DNA of 36,107 nucleotides, from the NCBI GenBank assembly GCA_031267005.1, contig JAIRZX010000186.1, positions 1 to 36,107 on the forward strand, written 5' to 3'. Shown piece by piece: positions 17,361-29,200 of this stretch; position 1 is the stretch's first letter; each line of letters begins with the position of its first letter. This DNA is from Deltaproteobacteria bacterium. GTDB lineage: Bacteria; Desulfobacterota; Desulfarculia; Adiutricales; Adiutricaceae. The notes below the pieces were generated by a model. It was not told where the DNA came from, ran no database searches, and saw only the letters and a program-made list of their open reading frames with translations. Made by a program: the position numbers and the translations under genes.

Positions 17361-20300
17361 CTACACGCCGGCTTCGGGGGAGCCGGTTTCAGGGGAACCT
17401 TCTCCCCCCCGCTCCCCCCCCAAGAACTCCGGTTCCAGGGAAGCCAGGTGGACGGCGGGGTCCAGATCCGTCAGGGCCCCTGCCAGGGCAGCCAGGCTCT
17501 CCTTGAACGCGCCGAGCCTTTTCTCTATGAAGGGCAGGTTCCCCTCGCGCCCGGCCTTTTCCAGGGCGGCGGCCCTCAACGACAACGGGACCGCCCCTAT
17601 GTTCCCGCAGGCGCTTTTGACGGAATGCACCTTTGCGGCGAAGGCCTCCCCCCCGCAAGCGCCCGGGGCGCCCGCCAAGGCGTCGCAAAACTCCAAGGCG
17701 TCCTTGCGGAAGGCCTCCAGCGCCTTCGCGTACCTGGCGGTGCCCCCGGCCCTGGCTGCCCCCAGCTTCACGTCCACGCCCTCCAAGGCGGCGAGCCCGG
17801 CCCATCCCCGGGCCGGCCGGACGAGGGGCCCGTCGAAGGAACTCCCCGCCGCGCCGCCGGGGTACGTTCCCGGGGCGGGGGCCGGGCGGCGCAACGACAG
17901 GGGGATCCAGCGGACGAGAAGCCTGTCCAGGGCCTCGGGGTCCAAAGGCTTGGCGAGGTAGTCGTCAAAGCCGAGCTCCAGGTAGCTCACGCGCATGGCG
18001 AACGCGGCGTTGGCGGTGAGCGCCGCCACCGGCACCTCCCTGCCGCCGGGCAGCTCCTTTATGGCCTTCAACGCCTCGACGCCGTCCATTTCTGGCATGA
18101 GGTGATCCATCAGGACGAGGTCGAAGCGCCGCTCCCGGGCGAGCCCCACCGCCTCCAGGCCCCCGGAGGCGAAGGACAGGCTCATGCCGTAGGGGAGCAG
18201 GAGCCCCTCGGCCACCATGAGGTTCGAGGCGTAGTCGTCAGCCACCAGCACGTGCGCGCCGGGGGCCGAAAAACTCGCCGGGCGCGGCGCCCCCCTGTCG
18301 CCCGGCTCCTCCTCCAAAGGCCCCATCGGAGTCCAGTCGCCAGCCTCCTGGACGACCCGCGCCCGGAACGTCGAGCCCTGGCCGTAGACGCTTTCGGCGC
18401 TCGCGTCCCCGCCCATCGCGCGGCAAAGCCTTCTCGTTATGGCCAAACCCAGCCCGGTCCCCTCCACGCCGGTGTTGCGCTTCTCGTCAAGGCGGATGAA
18501 CTCCCCGAAGAGCTTGTCCAGATCCTCGCCCCGGATGCCGACGCCGGTGTCCTTCACCTCTATGCGCAGCTCGGCGCGCCCCTCGCCGGCCCGGACGGCG
18601 TTCACGGCGAGCCTTATGTGCCCGCGGTGCGTGTATTTTACCGAATTGGAAAGCAAGTTTAGCAGTATCTGCCGGATGCGGCCGTAGTCCCCGGTCATGT
18701 GCGCCGGGATGTCCGGGGATACCGCCAGCTTCAGGCGGACCGGCTTCTCCCCCAGGCGCGCCCGGATAAGCGTCAGCGCGTCGTTTAACAGCCTCGCCGT
18801 CCCGTACCGCGCGGGAACCAGGTTGAGGCTCCCGGACTCTATCTTGGAAAAGTCCAGGATGTCGTTAATAATCGTCAGCAGGTTCCCCCCGGCGCTCCGT
18901 ATGCCGTCTATGTACTCCAGGCACTTCGGCTGGCCGTGCGTCCTGCGCGCCAGCTCGCTGAACCCTATTATCGCGTTCATGGGGGTCCTGATCTCGTGGC
19001 TCGTGCGGGCCAGAAACTCGCTTTTGGCCCTGGACGCCTGTTCCGACAAGGCTATCTGGCGCGAAAGCTCTTCCGTGCGGCGGCTCACCGCCTCCTCCAA
19101 AACCCGGCCCGAACGCCTCGAGCGGGCGAACATCACGGCCAGGAGCATGATGACCAGGGCCAGGAGCCCAAGCCCGGCCGCCATGAACGGCATGCGGGCC
19201 CGGGCCAGGGCGCCCCGGTAGTCGAAGACCCTGACCCGCCACCTGGCGACGATCTCGGGGACGTCCACCAGCTTCTGCGCCTTGGAGACGACGGATCCGA
19301 ACAGGGGTTCCCTGGGGCTGATCCCGAAGTACGAGTCGTAGCTCATCTCCTCCACGGTGAAGTTCACCTTGAAAAAAGGCCGCTCCATGTAGTTGGTCAT
19401 GGCCAGGAGCTCGTTTCTGGTCCCCATCACCAAATCGATCTCGCCGCGCTCCAACCCTCCGTACGGCTCGATGTTGTCCCGGTAGGTGACGGAGCGCCGG
19501 TGCCCGGGGAACCAGCTCCGGAAGAGCTCGGCCGCCGCCGTCCCGGAACTCAGCCCGACGCGGAGTTCCGGGACGTCCGCGATGCCCACGTCCGGGAACC
19601 CCGAAAGCGACAGGAAGGCGTAGCGGTCTGCCATGTACGGCGCGTCGGTCCACAGGTACCTGCCCTCGCGTTCCGGGGTCCGCACCAGCTCGCTCAAGAC
19701 GGCTATCTCGCCGCTCTCTAGCGCCGCGAGCGATTCTGCCCAGGGCACGGGCCCGTCGTGCCCGCCCCTGATGTCGAGGCCGGTCAGATCGCTAATTTCC
19801 TTCAGTATGTCCACCGCGACGCCCTGGAACTCGCCCTCGCGCTCGTTGTAAAAGCTCGCGGGGTAGTTGTCGTACTCCAGCCCCGCGAATACCGGCATGC
19901 CGCCGTCCAGCCTGTTTTTGACCCACTCCAGCTCGGAGCGGGTCAGAGACGCCAGTAACCTCGCCCGGGCGTAGTCGCGCCGCCCGAGCCGGGAAATCTC
20001 CTGGAAAGGGGCCCGCCCGCCCGCCTGGAGACCCTTTTCGAGTACGCCCACGAAGGCCGCGAGCTCGGGTTTCCGGGCCGCAACGGCCCCCTCGCTCGTG
20101 ACCATGGGCAATACGGTCTCCGCCGCCACCTCGCCGTAGGGATCGAAGCCGGCCCGCTCAGGGGCCCCGGCCACGAAGGCGTCCGCCTCCCCGGCCCTTA
20201 GCCTCTTCCACGCCTCGCGGAAGTCCTTTACGGAGACGGCCACGTAGGGCCCGGCCACCGACTCCCTGGCCGCCGGGAAAGCGGGGGAACCCCGCAAGTA

Positions 20301-20909
20301 GGCGTAGCGGAGCGGGCGGTTGTTTAAGATCTCCTGGAAAGGCATAGCGCCGGGGATCCTCATGTACTGAATCGGCCTCTCGAAGACGGCGGAGGTCATG
20401 AAATAGTCCGCCTTGCGCTCCGGCGCAGGGGCCATGTCGGTCGTAAAGTCCGCCGAGCCGTCGTCCAGGGCCTCAGGCGCCTCGCCCCGTTCCAACACCT
20501 CCGGCCTGAAGCGTATCCCGAAAAAGCCCGTAAGCCACTCGCAAAAAATCACCCCCGTCCCGCCGACGCGCCCGTCCACGCTTACGAACATCTCCGAGCT
20601 TCGCTCGTTGGCGAACACCAGCTCCTTCCTGGCGGCCTTCACCAGCTCGATGGCGTCTATCTCCCCTTGCGTGACGCCCGGCACGTCCAGATAGCCCGGC
20701 CGCCCTCCCGGCAAGCCCGCCGCCCCCGCGTCCGCGGCGACTCCCGCGTCCTCCGCCCCGCCAGCCTCCGCTTCGGCCTCCGTTTCGGCGAAGCCTCCAA
20801 GGCGGCCGTCCGGGGCCTGGGCCCGCGACGCGCCATGGGACGCCGCCGCCGCGAAGGCGAAGGCGGCGATGAAGGCATAGAAGGCCATATGCGGCTTGGG
20901 GGATGGCAT
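17361..20909 (-). CDS. Hybrid sensor histidine kinase 3 (same architecture, shorter C-terminus)
   Basis: PGYLDVPG; FLARTSHEIRTPMNAIIGFSEL; REC VADDYASNL...LMDHLMPEMDG; Hpt KVHSVKSACGNIGA. Confidence 0.95.
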   Translation of the reverse strand: MPSPKPHMAFYAFIAAFAFAAAASHGASRAQAPDGRLGGFAETEAEAEAGGAEDAGVAADAGAAGLPGGRPGYLDVPGVTQGEIDAIELVKAARKELVFANERSSEMFVSVDGRVGGTGVIFCEWLTGFFGIRFRPEVLERGEAPEALDDGSADFTTDMAPAPERKADYFMTSAVFERPIQYMRIPGAMPFQEILNNRPLRYAYLRGSPAFPAARESVAGPYVAVSVKDFREAWKRLRAGEADAFVAGAPERAGFDPYGEVAAETVLPMVTSEGAVAARKPELAAFVGVLEKGLQAGGRAPFQEISRLGRRDYARARLLASLTRSELEWVKNRLDGGMPVFAGLEYDNYPASFYNEREGEFQGVAVDILKEISDLTGLDIRGGHDGPVPWAESLAALESGEIAVLSELVRTPEREGRYLWTDAPYMADRYAFLSLSGFPDVGIADVPELRVGLSSGTAAAELFRSWFPGHRRSVTYRDNIEPYGGLERGEIDLVMGTRNELLAMTNYMERPFFKVNFTVEEMSYDSYFGISPREPLFGSVVSKAQKLVDVPEIVARWRVRVFDYRGALARARMPFMAAGLGLLALVIMLLAVMFARSRRSGRVLEEAVSRRTEELSRQIALSEQASRAKSEFLARTSHEIRTPMNAIIGFSELARRTHGQPKCLEYIDGIRSAGGNLLTIINDILDFSKIESGSLNLVPARYGTARLLNDALTLIRARLGEKPVRLKLAVSPDIPAHMTGDYGRIRQILLNLLSNSVKYTHRGHIRLAVNAVRAGEGRAELRIEVKDTGVGIRGEDLDKLFGEFIRLDEKRNTGVEGTGLGLAITRRLCRAMGGDASAESVYGQGSTFRARVVQEAGDWTPMGPLEEEPGDRGAPRPASFSAPGAHVLVADDYASNLMVAEGLLLPYGMSLSFASGGLEAVGLARERRFDLVLMDHLMPEMDGVEALKAIKELPGGREVPVAALTANAAFAMRVSYLELGFDDYLAKPLDPEALDRLLVRWIPLSLRRPAPAPGTYPGGAAGSSFDGPLVRPARGWAGLAALEGVDVKLGAARAGGTARYAKALEAFRKDALEFCDALAGAPGACGGEAFAAKVHSVKSACGNIGAVPLSLRAAALEKAGREGNLPFIEKRLGAFKESLAALAGALTDLDPAVHLASLEPEFLGGERGGEGSPETGSPEAGV

Positions 20910-21197
20910 AGTTGAGCGATCGGCCCGGCAGTTCGGGCGGCAAGCGACGGCCCAGGGGGCAGACGGCAGGGACGGGCGGGACTAGGCGTCCCCGGGGACC
21001 GACGGAAGGGGGCGGAGGTTAGCGGGGCTGACGGTAAAATCCGGGCTGTCTTGGGGGGGGGAACGGGGCTTTGTTCGGGCAAGGAAAGTTCGGGCCTGTA
21101 ACCGGGAGGATCAGGCGCGGAGCCTCCCGCTCCGGAACCGCTCCTGAAGGGGCGGCGTGGAGAGAGGCGAGCGGCATGGCCGCCAATGGAAAAAGAG

Positions 21198-21253
21198 GGC
21201 CAAGGGGAAAGGAAAAGGCGGCCGGGGCCAAGGGGAAAGGTAAAGGCGGCCGG
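21198..21253. repeat. Tandem duplication of a 28-bp unit upstream of kinase 3
   Basis: ggccaaggggaaaggaaaaggcggccgg followed by ggccaaggggaaaggtaaaggcggccgg. Confidence 0.85.
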
Positions 21254-21352
21254 GGCCAAGGGCCAGCGGCGACGGGAAGGGGAAAAGCCGCCGTGGGGTT
21301 GGGGCACGGGACGGGCAAGGGCCGTCAGGAAGGACGCCGGCCAGAGCGGTCG

Positions 21353-24300
21353 CTAGCGAGTCGCCCGGCTCTCGTCCCTCATAGCCGTAAGGCCGTCCAG
21401 CGCCTTCACGAAGTCGCCGACCAGGATGTCGTCCGATACGGCGTCCACTGCGTCGCGCAATCCCGGAGAACCGGCCGAGGCCGCAGCGTCCTGGAGGCGA
21501 GCCAGCACCTCGTCCACGCGGGGGAAGTCGCTGGCCTCGATGGCGTCCGCGAGGCCGGCCGCCAGGGCCCCAAAATCCGGCGCGGGCCGGCCGGGGGAGG
21601 GCGCCGAAGGGGCCTCGGGCGGGCTCCCGCCGCCGCCGGGGAGGGGCGAAAGGTCCAAGATGCTCTGGGCAAGTCGCTCCAGCCGTTCCCTGAAGGGGGG
21701 GAGCTTCCTGACGATGAAACCTTGGTCGCCATCGCGGCAGGCCGCCTCCAGGGCGGCGGCCCGGGCCGACAAGGGGCCGGCGCCTATGTTCGCCAAAGCG
21801 CTTTTCAAGGCATGCACGACGACCGCGAAGCGGTCCGTTGAGTCGGGGCCGGGCGCCGCCTTCAAGATATAGGCGCTCCCGGCCACGTCCCTCCGGAAGG
21901 TCTCCAGGAGCTTCAGGTACCTCGCCGCTCCCCCCGCCCTGGCCGCGCCGAGGCCGGAGTCCACGTCCTCCAGGACCGGGACCGGGGTGGAGGCCTCCCC
22001 CGCCGGGCCCTGGGCCCCAGGGGCTGCGCCCCCCGGCAAGGCGCCCGCGGCTGGGGCGCCGCGGCGCTTGGAGGGCGGGATCCACCGAGACAGGACGGCG
22101 TCCAGCCGGGCCGGGTCGATGGGCTTGGAAAGGAAGTCGTCGAAGCCGTTTTCAAGGTACATCTCGCGCATGCCCGCCACGGCGTTTGCGGTAAGCGCCA
22201 CGACTGGGATATCGCGGCCGCCCTCTAAGCCCCTTACCGCCTTCATGGCCTCGATCCCGTCCATCTCGGGCATCATGTGGTCCATCAGGATCAGATCGAA
22301 GGGATGCTCCCGCACGAGGCCCACGGCCTCGAGGCCGCCCGAGGCGAAGGAGAGCCTCATGCTGTAGGGGGCCAGCAGGCCTTCAGCCACCATGAGGTTA
22401 GAAGCGTAGTCGTCCACGATGAGGATCTCGGCGCCCGGTGCCGTGAAGGTCGCGCGCCTGGCCTCTTCCACCTCCCCGTGCTCCTCCGCGAGAGGCCCCA
22501 GAGGAGTCCAGTCGGTGACCTTCTGGAAGATCCGGGCGCGGAACATCGATCCCTCGCCGTAGGAACTCTCGGCCTCGATGTCCCCCCCCATGGCCCGGCA
22601 GAGGCTCCTGGCGATGGCGAGCCCCAGCCCGGTGCCTTCCACCGCGCTGTTGCGCTTCTCGTCGAGGCGGGTGAATTCCCTGAACAGCCTTTCCAGGTCC
22701 TCCTTCCTGATGCCCACCCCGGTGTCCTGCACCTCGAAGGTGAGCCTCGCCTCTTCTTCCCCGGTCTTGTCCGCGCGCACGCTCAGGCGTATATGCCCCC
22801 TCTCGGTGTACTTCACCGCGTTGGAGAGGAGGTTTAGGAGGATCTGCCGTATGCGCCCGGAATCGCCGGTCATGGAGGAGGGGATGTCCGGGGAGACGTC
22901 GGCCACGAACTTGACGGGCTTCTCGCTCATCCTCACGCGGATGAGCGTTATCGCGTCGTTTAGAAGCGACGACGCCCTGTAGCGCGATGGCGCCAGCTGG
23001 AGGCTTCCGGACTCTATCTTCGAGAAGTCCAGGATGTCGTTAATTATGGTGAGCAGGCTCGCCCCGGCGCTCCTTATGCCCTGGATATACTCCAGCGCCT
23101 TGGGCTTGCCGTACTCGCGCTGGGCGAGTTCCGAAAACCCAATGATGGCGTTCATGGGGGTGCGGATCTCGTGGCTGGTGCGGGCCAAAAAGTCGCTTTT
23201 GGCCTTGGACGCCCGCTCGGATATGCCTATCTGGCGCGTCAGCTCCTCTGTGCGCGAGCTTACCGCCTCCTCGAGGAACCTTCCGGCGCGGCGGGATTTC
23301 ATGAACATGACGGTCAGGAGCACTATCACGAAGGCAAGGAGTCCCAGCCCGGCCGCCATGAAGGGCATCCTGGCCCTCGCGAGGGCCCCGCGGTAGTCGA
23401 AGACCCTGGTGCGCCACCTTGACGCGATCTCCTCCGCGCCTACGAGCGCCTGGGCCTTGGAAACGATCGCCCTTAACTCCGTCTCCGAGGAGGTTATGCC
23501 GAAGAACGACTCGTAGTGGCGGTCGATTGCGATGTTGACCTTGAAGTACGGCCGTTCGAGGTAGTTGGTCATGGCCAGGAGCTCGTTGTGGGTGCCCATC
23601 ACCAGATCCACCTCGCCGCGCTCCAGCCCGGCGAAGGGCAAGGTGATGTCCTTGTAGTTTACCGTGTTGGGGTGCTCGGGGTACCATTTCCAAAACAGTT
23701 CGGCGTAGGCGGACTTCTCCGTGATCCCCACCCTCAGGTTCGGAACGTCCATGAGGGTCACGTCCGGGAAGCCGGTCAGGGACAGGAAGGCGTAGCGGTC
23801 GGTCATGTAGGGCTGGTCCGCCCACAGGAACCTGCCCTCCCTGTCCGGGGTCCGCACGAGTTCCGTCACGAGCGAGACGCTTCCGGATTCCAGGCGCGAG
23901 ACGATCTCGTCCCAGGCCGCGGGGCCGCTGAAGGCGTGCACGAACTCCAGCCCGGTCATGTCCCGGATCTCCTTTAGGATATCGACGGCTACTCCCTGGA
24001 ACTCCTTTTCCCGCTCGTTGTAGAAGCAGACGGGGTAGTTGTCGTTCTCCATGGCGACCGGGATCGGGCCCTCCCCGGCCCGCCTCTTAAGCCATTCCTG
24101 CTCCGGGCGTGTCAGGGACGCCAAAAACCGCGTACGGACGTAATCGCGGTTCCCCTCGCGGTACAGCGCCTGGAAAGAGGCCCTGCCGCTGTGGTCAAGA
24201 TGCTTCTGGACGGCCGAGATGAAAGGCGCGAGCTCCGGGTTCCTGGCGGTCAGCGCGACCTCGCTTGTCACCATGGGGAGGATGTTCTCGGTTTCCACCT

Positions 24301-25072
24301 CCCCGAAAGGATCAAAGGTAGCCTTCGCCTGGGCCTCGGACACGAAGGCGTCCACCCTGCCCGAGGACAGGGCCCTCCACGCCTCGCCGACGTCGCGCAC
24401 GGTCTGGGCCACGTAGGGCTTCTCGACGGAGCTCCTGGCCATTTCGAAGTTGACCGTCCCGAGAAGGTAGGCGTAGCGCACCGGCCGCGTCGCGAGTATC
24501 TCGGAAAAAGGCCTCGCTCCGGGCATCCTCATGTACTGCAGCGTCCGCTCGGCTACGGGCGTGGTCATGAAGTAAACCTTGCGCCGTTCCGGGGTGGGGG
24601 TCATCTCGGACGTGAAATCGACGCTCCCGTCCGAAAGCCCGCCCACGATGCGGTTCCAGGGGAGGATCTCGGCCTTCACCCTTACCCCGAAGAAGGCGGT
24701 CAGCCACTCGCAGATGTAGACCCCGGCCCCGCCCGGGCGGCCTTCCACCGTCATGAAGAGCTCGGAGCTGTTCGAGTTCGCGAAGACCAGCTTGCCCCGC
24801 GAGGCTTTAACGCCCTCGATGGCGTCTATCTCCTCCCGCGTCACGCCGGGCACGTCCATGTACCCCGGCCGGGCCGCCGCGCTCCCGCCCGGAAGGGCGC
24901 CCCCCTGGTCCCCCTCCCCCGCCCGGAGCCCGGCGGGCCCGCCGGGGGCGGCGGCGTCCCTCTGGGCCCAGCCGAAAGAGGTCGGAAACAGCGCCGCCCC
25001 GCACGCCGCCGCCAGGAGTGCGACGGCCGCAAGCAGGCGCGGGCTCAGGACAGCTTTGGGGATTGGGTGCAT
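21353..25072 (-). CDS. Hybrid sensor histidine kinase 4 (same architecture)
   Basis: PGYMDVPGVT; FLARTSHEIRTPMNAIIGFSEL; REC LIVDDYASNL...LMDHMMPEMDG; Hpt VVHALKSALANIGA. Confidence 0.95.
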   Translation of the reverse strand: MHPIPKAVLSPRLLAAVALLAAACGAALFPTSFGWAQRDAAAPGGPAGLRAGEGDQGGALPGGSAAARPGYMDVPGVTREEIDAIEGVKASRGKLVFANSNSSELFMTVEGRPGGAGVYICEWLTAFFGVRVKAEILPWNRIVGGLSDGSVDFTSEMTPTPERRKVYFMTTPVAERTLQYMRMPGARPFSEILATRPVRYAYLLGTVNFEMARSSVEKPYVAQTVRDVGEAWRALSSGRVDAFVSEAQAKATFDPFGEVETENILPMVTSEVALTARNPELAPFISAVQKHLDHSGRASFQALYREGNRDYVRTRFLASLTRPEQEWLKRRAGEGPIPVAMENDNYPVCFYNEREKEFQGVAVDILKEIRDMTGLEFVHAFSGPAAWDEIVSRLESGSVSLVTELVRTPDREGRFLWADQPYMTDRYAFLSLTGFPDVTLMDVPNLRVGITEKSAYAELFWKWYPEHPNTVNYKDITLPFAGLERGEVDLVMGTHNELLAMTNYLERPYFKVNIAIDRHYESFFGITSSETELRAIVSKAQALVGAEEIASRWRTRVFDYRGALARARMPFMAAGLGLLAFVIVLLTVMFMKSRRAGRFLEEAVSSRTEELTRQIGISERASKAKSDFLARTSHEIRTPMNAIIGFSELAQREYGKPKALEYIQGIRSAGASLLTIINDILDFSKIESGSLQLAPSRYRASSLLNDAITLIRVRMSEKPVKFVADVSPDIPSSMTGDSGRIRQILLNLLSNAVKYTERGHIRLSVRADKTGEEEARLTFEVQDTGVGIRKEDLERLFREFTRLDEKRNSAVEGTGLGLAIARSLCRAMGGDIEAESSYGEGSMFRARIFQKVTDWTPLGPLAEEHGEVEEARRATFTAPGAEILIVDDYASNLMVAEGLLAPYSMRLSFASGGLEAVGLVREHPFDLILMDHMMPEMDGIEAMKAVRGLEGGRDIPVVALTANAVAGMREMYLENGFDDFLSKPIDPARLDAVLSRWIPPSKRRGAPAAGALPGGAAPGAQGPAGEASTPVPVLEDVDSGLGAARAGGAARYLKLLETFRRDVAGSAYILKAAPGPDSTDRFAVVVHALKSALANIGAGPLSARAAALEAACRDGDQGFIVRKLPPFRERLERLAQSILDLSPLPGGGGSPPEAPSAPSPGRPAPDFGALAAGLADAIEASDFPRVDEVLARLQDAAASAGSPGLRDAVDAVSDDILVGDFVKALDGLTAMRDESRATR

Positions 25073-26257
25073 CGCTTGCTCGGCGACTGGCTCGGGTAGG
25101 CCTCCGCGCTACGTTCCGGCGGGCGGTCGCCGCCGACGCTGCGGGGGAGGCGGGTGACGGACCGGGCTTGGGTTAAGGCTCGCGGAGCCGGGCCGGCCGG
25201 GCCCTGGGCCCGCAGCCGGCGGGGTAAGCTCGGGGGCTAGGCGAAAATCGCGGCCCGGCCGCGCTTAGGGCCGGGCAAACCGCTCCGGATAACTAAGGCT
25301 TGGGAGGACGGCGGCAAAAAAGGTCCGCGAAAGCGCCGGGGCGGAGCGCCCAGCGACGGGAAGGCTTACGCCGGGAGGCAGGGCCGGGCCGGAAGGCGGG
25401 AGACAGGCGCGGGGCCGACCGGAAGCATGCCGTGTAGGCCTGGTAGGCCTGGCAGGCCGGTTAGGCCGCAACCGGTGCCTTTCAGGAAACTTTGCAACTG
25501 GTTGCGGGGAAAGGTTCCGTCGGGGGGAGAAAAGCGGGGCCGGGCCCGGAAAGGAAACCCAAGACCTCGCCCGGACGAGCCCGGGGGAGGCTTTCCTCGC
25601 CGGAGGGCTTGTCGGGCGACGGGCCGCAGGCAAAACCCCAAACCAGGGCTTCAAGTGAGATTCCGGAAATATGCCGGAAAGCCACGCCCTGAGCCAGTTT
25701 GACTTGAGACAATTTTAATTATATTGCCAGGGTCGATAAAGTCAAGAGCGGCTGCCCGCCAGCCCGAATGCGGCTGGAAACGCGCGTTCCCGCAGTTCCG
25801 GGAGACGGGCGGGGGGGGGCGGCCTTCCATAAATCATACTAACCCGCCTTCGCACAAAAATCTGAAATTGGAAATTAAATATAGCATGTTATGAAATAAA
25901 ATCCGTAATATGGCTTCAAGTGATTTTTGTTGTTTTGAAAAAGATTATAATAAGGCGGCAGTAAATTCGATTATGGCGCCATCTGAAAGCATGTGAATCA
26001 TGCTTCACGCCTGACTGGCCTCCGGCAAATTTGACGGCGGGGGGCGATTGATTACCATCCTAAATTTTACAGGTTCGAATTGCGGCATATACCGTATTCC
26101 AACAAAGAGTTTTCAGGGAAAACCGGGAAAAAGAAGAAGAAAAATAGGGAAAGGAAAACAAAGGAACTGCGGAAAGCAAGCCCCTCCCCGTCCGGAACCG
26201 AATCTTTCCCAAAAATACGGCGCGGCCCCGACGTCCGCGAAGCCAAAGCGAAACGTC

Positions 26258-29200
26258 TCAAATGCCATTTGCCGTGAAACGCGAGAACTCCCGTTTCAAG
26301 GCGTCCAGCGCTTCCTGGGCCACCGCGAAGTCCCCGTCGAGCATGCCGTCCGCCAGCGCGCTTACGGCTCCTTCAAGCCCCAACCCGGAGGCGGCCTCCC
26401 TGAGCTCCGCCAGCCGCGCGTCCGCAAGACGGATGTCCCCCGCCTCCAACGCCCCGGAAAGGACCGCCGCAAGCCGCCTGAATTCGTCCGCCCCGCCCTC
26501 GTCCACGCGCTTCAGCCACGCTCCGGACCCGTTGGCGGCAGGGCCGACGACGGGGGCGGACAGCTCCCTGATATCCAGGATCAGGTGCTCCAGCCCAATT
26601 TTAAAGGGCGCGAGCTCCCTTTCGACGAACTTGCCGTCGCCGTCGCGGCAGGCCGCCTCCAGGGACGCCGCTTTCGCGGACAGGAACGCGGCCCCTATGT
26701 TGGCGCAGGCGCCTTTCAAAGCATGCGCCGCCACGCGGAGCCGCTCCAGCTGGCCGTCATCCGGCGTAAACTCCAGCCCGGCGGCGATCGCCTCCGCGTC
26801 CCTCCGGAAAGCGTCCAGGAGCAGAAGGTACCTGGCGGGACCGCCTACCCGGGCCGCGCCCTTTTCCGCGTCCACGCCCGCAAGGTCGGGCAGCCCCGGA
26901 GCCGCGCCGGCAGCGGTTCCCGAAACCTCTCCCCGGGGCCCGCCCGCTCCCTTTTCCTGATCTTCCCGGCAGCCCCGCCCTTCCGGCCCCTCCCCGTTCC
27001 CCGTAACCTCCAGCCCGCCCCGGCCTCCCCCGCTTTCCGGCATTCCCCCGATCCCGCGGCCGTCCCCGCCGCCAGGGCCGCCCTGGCCTTCCGGAGCGCC
27101 CGCAAAAGCGGGCCTGCCTGAAGCGGCTCCGGCGCCGCCCCCGCCCTCTCCGACGCCGCCTGCCCGGTCCGGCCCGGGCGGATCCAGGCGCTTTGAGGGG
27201 GGGATCCACCTGGCGAGGAGGCGGTCCAGGCGCTCGGGGTCGATAGGCTTGGTAAGGTAGTCGTCGAAACCGTTAGAGAGGTACATCTCGCGCATGCCCG
27301 CTACCGCGTTGGCGGTCAAGGCCGCCACCGGGACGTGCCGCCCGCCTTCCATGTCCCTTATTGCCTTCACGGCCTCGATGCCGTCCATATCCGGCATCAT
27401 GTGGTCCATCAGGATGAGATCGAAGGACCGCTCCCGCACGAGCCCCACGGACTCCAGCCCCCCCGCGGCGAAGGAAAGCCTCATGCCGTAGGGCGCCAAC
27501 AGTCCCTCCGCGACCATCAGGTTTGACGCGTAGTCGTCCACCACCAGCACCTCAGCCTCGGGGGCCAGGAAGCTCGGCCCTGCCGACTCCTTGGGTGCCG
27601 GCTCCCCGCCGAGCAGGGGCCCCATAGGCGTCCAGTCCGCCACCTTCTGTACAAAGGAGGCGCGGAACGCGGAGCCCTCGCCGTAAACGCTCTCGCAGTC
27701 TACGTCCCCGCCCATGGCCCGGCAGAGGCTTCTGGCGATGGCGAGCCCCAACCCGGTACCGGTAACGCCGATGTTCCGCTTGCCTTCCAGGCGCGTGAAC
27801 TCCTCGAAAAGCTTCCCCATATCCTCCGCGCGTATGCCTATACCCGTGTCCGATACCTCGAAGGCGATCCTGGCTTCCCCCTCCCCGTTCTTCCGCGCGC
27901 CCACGGAAAGAATGATTTGTCCGCTATCCGTATATTTGACGGCGTTTGACAGGAGATTCATGAGGATTTGCCGCACCCGGGCGGAATCCCCCGACAGCTC
28001 CTGCGGCACGTCGGGCGCCACCTGGCATACGAGCTTGACCGGCTTGGCGACAAGCCGCGCACGGGCGAGCGTTATCGCGTCGTTTAAAAGAGACGACGCC
28101 CTGTACCTTTCCGACGAGAAATTTATGCTTCCCGATTCGATTTTAGAAAAATCCAGTATATCGTTTATTATAGCGAGCAGGGTGCCTCCCGCGCTCCTGA
28201 TTCCTCGGATGTACTCAAGGCCCTTGGACTTTCCGAACTCGCGCTGGGCGAGTTCCGAAAATCCTATGATGGCGTTCATGGGGGTCCTGATCTCGTGGCT
28301 GGTGCGGGTAAGAAAGTCGCTCTTGGCCCGGTTCTCCCGCTCCGACACCGCTATCTGGCGGGTAAGCTCCAAAGTGCGGGCCGCAACGGTCTCCTCCAGC
28401 CCCTTAGCTGTCCTTTTCGATTTCGCGAACATCAAGCCTAACAGGGCAATCGCGGACGCCATCAGCGCGATGCCTGCCACCATGTAAGGCATGCGTTCCC
28501 TGGCCAGGGCGCCTCGGTAGTCGAATACCCTGTTGCGCCACCTGGAGACAATTTCCTCCGTGTCCACGCGTTTCTGGGCCGCAGAGATAATCGCGCTTAA
28601 CTCCGGGGCCCCGAGCGACACGCCGAAATACGACTCGTACGGGATGCCTAACGGGAGGTTCGCCTTGAACGCCGGCCTTTCCATGAAATTTGTAATAGAC
28701 AGGAGATCGTTCCCGGAGCCCACCATGAGATCTATCTCACCGAGTTCGAGCGCCCTGAACGGCACGAAGCTGTCGCGGTAGAATACCTTGCGCTCCTGGC
28801 CGGGAAAGAGCCTCGTGAACAGCTCCAAATGGGCCGTTCCCTCAGTTAGCCCCACCCTGAGCCCGGGCACGTCCGACAAAGACACGTCGGGGAATCCGGA
28901 AAGCGAAATAAACAAGTAACGGTCTTTCATGTAAGGCACGTCGGTCCAGTGGTAGCGGCCCAGGCGTTCAGGCGTGCGCAACAGCTCGCTTATGAGCTGG
29001 ATCTCCCCCGTCTCCAGCTCACGCAGCAATTCGGCCCAGTCGACGGGCCTGTCGTTCGCCGGCCTTATGTCCAGTCCGGTAAGTCTCCTTATTTCGTTTA
29101 GGATATCGACCGCAATCCCTTGAAACTCGCCTTCCCGCTCGTTGAAAAAGCATATGGGGTAGTTGTCGTACTCAAGCCCGACGAGAATTGGTATAGCAGC

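Noticed and set aside
25434-25468. Short taggcctgg-type repeats upstream of kinase 4
   Set aside because: Few short copies of a GC-rich word; could be chance or slippage with no further support.
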